64,000 bases of DNA from a virus. The notes beneath the pieces are model-generated. The model saw only the letters and a list, made by a program, of their open reading frames with translations, had not been told where the DNA came from and searched no databases. Below are positions 60,212 to 64,000 of this stretch, in pieces; the first letter of the stretch is position 1; each line of letters opens with the position of its first letter. Where the stretch lies: the IMG/VR virus record IMGVR_UViG_3300042261_002385, positions 310,001-374,000 of that record; one strand, 5' to 3'. The position numbers and the translations under genes are program-made.

Positions 60212-61669
60212 ATGATAAGCAAATATTTAGAATTTATTAACGAGTCAAAAGAACTCATTTTAGAATCTGACGTTGTCTATTCTAAAATGTTTAGAACAGC
60301 ATTAACAAAGATTGATAGCCCAATATCAAAAATACTTTTGGATGTAGAAAATAAAGACCTACCAGTAGCTTCAAACTATTTTGATTTAGCTAGAGGAAAA
60401 AACGACACACTTTCTGTTATTCCAGATAGAAAAGCTAAAGAGATTTTAGAAGATACAAAAGAAATGGTTAGATTTACTGGCTCAGGTGGTGGTTGGTTAA
60501 AACACTCAGATGCTAACACATCTATATTCCAACAATTAGGATATGAACCAGAAGGTGAAGTTTATCAACCTAATTCAACTGCAATAGGTGAGGTAGTTTC
60601 AAAAGTAACATCACAAACATCAGGAAAAGTTTGGTGTTATGTGAAATTTCCAGACGGTAAAGGTGTTTATAATCAAGAGAAACTTAGAGTAGTTGATGAG
60701 AGACTAAAAGAAGTTTGGTCAAAAAATAGACAAGAAGTTAGAATAGGAAGAGCTATAAGAGCACTATTAACAGTAGCAGGTGAGAATGTTTTGGATAAAG
60801 ATTTAGAGGTTTTTGTAAATCTTTGGAAAGCAACAATTGATAAAATGAATGATAGATTCCAATATTTTGATGTAGTTGAAGGCCAAGATATCGGTCACTG
60901 GTATCACTACTCTAACTACAAAGAAAGAAGTGGAAGTCTTGGTTCTAGTTGTATGTCAAATGTAAATTCTAATTATTTCGATATCTATATGACAAATACA
61001 GATGTTTGTAAATTAATAATACTTAGATCTGTTGAAGATGATTCTCTAATTGTTGGAAGAGCTTTACTTTGGACACTTACCGATGGTAAAAAATTTGTTG
61101 ATAGAATTTACACAATTCAAGATTCAGATGTTCAACTTTTTAGAGACTATGCAAGAGAGAATGGTTGGTATACAAAACAATATAATTCATCTTCAGATTC
61201 TGGTAGAGCAAATGCTCCTGATGGAACACAAGTTGATTTAGGAAAAATTACCGTAGATATTAAAGCAGGAATGTATGAAGCTTATCCTTATTTAGATACT
61301 CTTAAATATTTTAAACCAAGAGAAGGAACACTTTCTAATGTGAGAACTGGTCGAGGTGATGAATATACATTAGAGGACACTTCTGGTGAACTTTGGAGAT
61401 GTGAATACTGTGGTGGATCAGGAATGCAAACTTGTGGTAACTGTGATGGGGACGGTTATTGGGATTGTCACAGATGTAGTGGATCTGGAGAAAGAGAGTG
61501 TGGTGAATGCGATGGTTCTGGAAAGGTAGAGGGAGACGAAGGTGAAGAGGAGTGTCCAGAATGTGGTGGGTCAGGAAACAATGAATGTTCATATTGTGAT
61601 GGTTCAGGAAGAGAAGATTGTGATGATTGCAACGGAAGAGGAGAACACTCTTGTTATGAATGTCAATAA
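60212..61669 (+). CDS. Capsid-leader protein with GSLGSSCM domain and DnaJ-like zinc finger, 485 aa
   Basis: Starts MISKYLEFINESKELILESD with I-N-E at 9-11. The middle (about 150-380) aligns with the gene at 1885: ERSGSLGSSCM, YFDIYMTNTD, GRALLWTL, DRIYTIQDSDV. From about 400 to the end lie eight or more Cys pairs in CxxCxGxG-like units (CEYCGGSG, CGNCDGDG, CHRCSGSG, CGECDGSG, CPECGGSG, CSYCDGSG, CDDCNGRG, CYEC), more than the four of DnaJ. Unknown function; inferred internal-head protein with a zinc-binding arm. The next leader gene starts three bases later. Confidence 0.8.
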   Translation: MISKYLEFINESKELILESDVVYSKMFRTALTKIDSPISKILLDVENKDLPVASNYFDLARGKNDTLSVIPDRKAKEILEDTKEMVRFTGSGGGWLKHSDANTSIFQQLGYEPEGEVYQPNSTAIGEVVSKVTSQTSGKVWCYVKFPDGKGVYNQEKLRVVDERLKEVWSKNRQEVRIGRAIRALLTVAGENVLDKDLEVFVNLWKATIDKMNDRFQYFDVVEGQDIGHWYHYSNYKERSGSLGSSCMSNVNSNYFDIYMTNTDVCKLIILRSVEDDSLIVGRALLWTLTDGKKFVDRIYTIQDSDVQLFRDYARENGWYTKQYNSSSDSGRANAPDGTQVDLGKITVDIKAGMYEAYPYLDTLKYFKPREGTLSNVRTGRGDEYTLEDTSGELWRCEYCGGSGMQTCGNCDGDGYWDCHRCSGSGERECGECDGSGKVEGDEGEEECPECGGSGNNECSYCDGSGREDCDDCNGRGEHSCYECQ

Positions 61670-61672
61670 TTT

Positions 61673-62386
61673 ATGAAGAATATAATAACCAATTTTAGGA
61701 TTTTTGAAAAAAAAGAAATTGAAAAAGAGCAAAAATTTCAGCCTTCTAGTGAAGTGCAAAAAGAAGTTGACCGATTCGAAACAAGGTGGGAAATTAAGTT
61801 AGATCCACGTTTCACTATGAAAGAGATAGAAATCATTTCAGAAGGATTAGAATATTATAATACTAAATTTATTAAAAGTAGAATTGATAGAATAATTAGA
61901 AAAGATTTAGGTGGAGTTCATGGTCGTTGGAAAAATACCGAGACAAAAAAATGGATGACACTAAATCCTAGAATCTTTAATTTTAAACGTAGATGGAAAG
62001 ATGAAGACACTGATATACCATATGCACTTTTCACAGTAGTTCATGAGATAGCACATTGTGTTGACTACTTAGAAAAAATATCGTTCTCAAAAAAGTGGCA
62101 AGCAATCTCTGGTTGGAAAAAATGTGATATCAATGATAGAATACCAGAAGGATACAAAAGATATATTGAAAAAAGACCAGGTAGAAAATTAACCGGTCAT
62201 AAAAAATCAGGATGGATTTATAAAGAAGGTTCTGACTTTTGTAGAAAATATACGTCTCGAAATCCAAGAGAAGATTTCGCTGACTGTTTGGCATTTGTAA
62301 TTTTAGGATTTGAAGAAAAACTAAAAGGAGAAGGAGGCTTGAAAAAGCTTGAAATCATTAAGCAATTACTCAAAAAGATAGATTAA
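61673..62386 (+). CDS. Capsid-leader zinc metallopeptidase-like protein, 237 aa
   Basis: Starts MKNIITNFRIFEKKEIEKE (leader with I-F-E). The metal site is FTVVHEIAHCVDYLEK (HExxH, about 121-135), with NPREDFADCLAFVI (about 197-210) as the likely third-ligand helix of a zincin. It comes right after the zinc-finger protein with a three-base gap. The substrate is unknown. A packaged protease that could act on the host after injection is inference. Confidence 0.78.
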   Translation: MKNIITNFRIFEKKEIEKEQKFQPSSEVQKEVDRFETRWEIKLDPRFTMKEIEIISEGLEYYNTKFIKSRIDRIIRKDLGGVHGRWKNTETKKWMTLNPRIFNFKRRWKDEDTDIPYALFTVVHEIAHCVDYLEKISFSKKWQAISGWKKCDINDRIPEGYKRYIEKRPGRKLTGHKKSGWIYKEGSDFCRKYTSRNPREDFADCLAFVILGFEEKLKGEGGLKKLEIIKQLLKKID

Positions 62387-62410
62387 TTTGAAATTTTAAG
62401 TGTTTTTTAC

Positions 62411-62422
62411 TTTATATATAAC
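62411..62422 (+). promoter_or_regulatory. Late-type promoter motif
   Basis: TTTATATATAAC, 19 bases before the ATG at 62442. Confidence 0.45.
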
Positions 62423-62441
62423 TTAAAAATAAATTTAAGAT

Positions 62442-63272
62442 ATGTTATTAAAAGTAGGAAGTAAGGGAGATGATGTAAAAAAACTCCAAACAAAATTAGG
62501 ATTGACATCAGATGGTTCTTTCGGACCTGGAACTGAAAAAGCAGTTAAGGCTTGGCAAACAGCAAATGGACTAAAAGCGGATGGTATAGTAGGTGATGGA
62601 ACCTGGTCTAAACTATTCGGAGAATCAGCTCCAGTAGCTGCAGCAAAACCAGCAGTTGTAATACCACCATCCGATTTCAAATTGGAAGCACTAAAAGGAC
62701 ATATTCCAGATGCGGTTATAGCTCAAATACCGGATACAGCAGCAAAATTTAATATCACAAATCCATTGAGATTGGCTCATTTTTTAGCACAATGTGGTCA
62801 CGAAAGTGGTGGATTTAAAGCAGTTTCAGAAAATCTAAACTATTCAGCCAAAGGATTACTTGGAACTTTTCCAAAATACTTTAACGCTACAACAGCTGCT
62901 CAATATGAAAGAAAACCAGAAATGATTGCTTCAAGAGTTTATGGTGGAAGAATGGGCAACGGAGATGAATCTACAAAAGAAGGATTTAAGTTTAGAGGAA
63001 GAGGATATATTCAATTAACTGGAAAATCAAACTACACTAATTTTACGAAATTTATTGGAGAAGATTGTATTGCAAATCCAGATTTAATTGCTACAAAATA
63101 TCCTTTAGCTTCAGCAGCTTTCTTCTTTGATTCAAATAAACTTTGGTCAATATGTGATTTAGGTTCATCTGATGATGTTGTAACTAAAGTTACTAAGAGA
63201 GTTAATGGGGGAACTATTGGATTAGCTGATAGAATTAAACACTTTAAAGAATATTATGCTCTATTAAAATAA
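62442..63272 (+). CDS. Endolysin: peptidoglycan-binding domain plus GH19 chitinase-like domain
   Basis: 276 aa. Residues about 2-62 form a PG_binding_1 domain (VGSKGDDVKKLQTKLGLTSD, then GSFGPGTEKAVKAWQ and DGIVGDGTWSKLF). Residues about 75-275 form a GH19 domain: AHFLAQCGHESGGFKAVSEN with the catalytic Glu, and GFKFRGRGYIQLTGKSNYTN. It would hydrolyse peptidoglycan for release. No signal peptide, so a holin is needed; the small membrane proteins at 11575 and 57367 are candidates. Confidence 0.93.
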   Translation: MLLKVGSKGDDVKKLQTKLGLTSDGSFGPGTEKAVKAWQTANGLKADGIVGDGTWSKLFGESAPVAAAKPAVVIPPSDFKLEALKGHIPDAVIAQIPDTAAKFNITNPLRLAHFLAQCGHESGGFKAVSENLNYSAKGLLGTFPKYFNATTAAQYERKPEMIASRVYGGRMGNGDESTKEGFKFRGRGYIQLTGKSNYTNFTKFIGEDCIANPDLIATKYPLASAAFFFDSNKLWSICDLGSSDDVVTKVTKRVNGGTIGLADRIKHFKEYYALLK

Positions 63273-63295
63273 AAATCAAAAAAATGATTTTAGAA

Positions 63296-63307
63296 AATAA
63301 TATATAA
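63296..63307 (+). promoter_or_regulatory. Late-type promoter motif
   Basis: AATAATATATAA, 19 bases before the ATG at 63327. Confidence 0.45.
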
Positions 63308-63326
63308 AAAAAATAATTTTACTAAA

Positions 63327-63665
63327 ATGAAACATGTTAAAACTTTTGAAGGTTTCTTTTCAAGATTATTCGGAGGAGACAAAATCGGAGACTGTGACAA
63401 AATGACTACTAATAGAGATGGTGATGGTATTGAAGGTATGGGTACTGATTATGTAATATTTGGTGGTAGAAAATTCGAAGAAGATGATATCGTTTATGCT
63501 GATGCAAAAGACCCAAAAAACAACGGATTTGAGAATAAATCAGGTATCTTACCAAGAATTGGTTACAGAGAGAAAGATTCAAAAAACGACGGAAAACTTA
63601 TTATCCCAGGTGGTGATATGTTGAAAAAATGGTTGAAATCTAGAGGACTCGGAAGTAGAATATAA
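63327..63665 (+). CDS. Capsid-leader protein, 112 aa
   Basis: Starts MKHVKTFEGFFSRLFGGDKI; F-x-x-F-F leader without a clear Glu cleavage site. The remainder is polar with Gly/Asp-rich loops (TTNRDGDGIEGMGTDYVIFG) and a basic C-terminus. Not recognised. Ends at a strong terminator. Confidence 0.72.
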   Translation: MKHVKTFEGFFSRLFGGDKIGDCDKMTTNRDGDGIEGMGTDYVIFGGRKFEEDDIVYADAKDPKNNGFENKSGILPRIGYREKDSKNDGKLIIPGGDMLKKWLKSRGLGSRI

Positions 63666-63670
63666 CTATT

Positions 63671-63700
63671 AAAAACCACTCAATATTGAGTGGTTTTTTT
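63671..63700. terminator. Bidirectional rho-independent terminator
   Basis: An almost perfect palindrome, AAAAACCACTCAAT/ATTGAGTGGTTTTT, ending in a T-run; convergent genes on both sides. Confidence 0.92.
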
Positions 63701-64000
63701 AATTTAATACTTCTTCTAATTTTATTTCTCTAATTACAGATTTATAAATATCAGGACTAGTTGAATTTAATATTTCTAAAACTTTTTTTCTATTAAAAAA
63801 ACCTTTATAATATGTTTTTTTATTTTCAATGAAATCACCATACTCAGCAGTTAAGTTTATGAAAAGATTAGGTTTGATTCTTAGTATACATTTATAAAGT
63901 ATACCACCAGTCTCATCATCATAAACACTTAATGTAAATGATTGCTCAAATTCAGAACCAACGTTAGAAAGCCCTGGTTTAAATCCTAATTTTTGAAACC
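63699..64000 (-). CDS. Unknown protein, C-terminal 100 residues (start beyond window)
   Basis: The minus strand is open from the window edge to a TAA at 63699-63701. The readable part includes SVYDDETGGILYKCILRIKP, INLTAEYGDFIENKKTYYKG and a helical end REIKLEEVLN. No family is recognised. Confidence 0.68.
   Translation of the reverse strand, partial: FQKLGFKPGLSNVGSEFEQSFTLSVYDDETGGILYKCILRIKPNLFINLTAEYGDFIENKKTYYKGFFNRKKVLEILNSTSPDIYKSVIREIKLEEVLN

Overview
The window is a 64 kb piece of a large, A+T-rich, tailed-phage genome of the T4-like (contractile-tail) type. By eye G+C is about one third. The phage identity rests on a PCNA-like sliding clamp, the C-terminal half of a family B DNA polymerase, a gp61-type primase, a UvsW-type helicase, a gp5-type spike, baseplate-hub proteins and an endolysin. 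The host is probably a member of the Bacteroidetes (Flavobacteriia-like). Several intergenic regions carry TTG-N19/20-TAnnTTTG promoters, Shine-Dalgarno sequences are not evident, a tiny lipoprotein has a Bacteroidetes-like lipobox, and the phage IF-3 looks like a bacteroidetal IF-3. No tRNA, CRISPR array, insertion sequence or integrase was seen.

Layout. 1-17 kb: PPK2 polyphosphate kinase (cut by the window edge), an aminotransferase, the sliding clamp, IF-3, a split DNA polymerase, HNH and Vsr-like free-standing endonucleases, primase and ClpP, mixed with small genes. 17.5-19.2 kb: UvsW helicase. 19.2-36.6 kb: tail/baseplate module; the first five large genes are on the plus strand and three more face them on the minus strand. 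Three of these proteins carry a peptidoglycan hydrolase domain, each of a different family (GH19-like, CHAP-like, M15). 37-50 kb: amidoligase-like and DHH proteins, Nudix, FKBP, an exported beta-barrel-like protein, peptide deformylase, a class II aaRS-like enzyme and a deoxynucleoside kinase. 50-56.4 kb: a minus-strand purine/nucleotide operon (PurN, DUF1653, deoxyribonucleotidase, PurA), a muramidase, and RpiB. 56.4-64 kb: membrane proteins, SpeD, a candidate structured ncRNA, an Smr protein, a zinc-finger protein, a metallopeptidase and the endolysin.

The main unexplained signal is a shared N-terminal leader on about 20 otherwise unrelated proteins: M-[K/I/R]-x-hydrophobic-x-x-[F/Y]-x-x-F-x-E. 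It resembles the T4 capsid-targeting sequence (for example MKTYQEFIAEA), which is cut by the gp21 prohead protease. The bodies behind the leader include a muramidase, a zinc metallopeptidase, a PD-(D/E)XK-like nuclease, and Nudix, DHH, HAD, LETM1-like and cysteine-peptidase-like domains. I infer a large, scattered set of internal-head proteins that are packaged and possibly injected with the DNA. Most of these genes, and the tail genes, follow a TTAATATATA-type motif only a few bases before the start codon (a late-promoter candidate). The TAnnTTTG promoters precede other genes (clamp, a phosphoesterase, small membrane proteins, the ncRNA). The metabolic genes fit together as nucleotide supply (RpiB, PurN, PurA, dNK, 5'-nucleotidase, PPK2) plus translation and protein-quality control (IF-3, peptide deformylase, aaRS-like, ClpP, FKBP).
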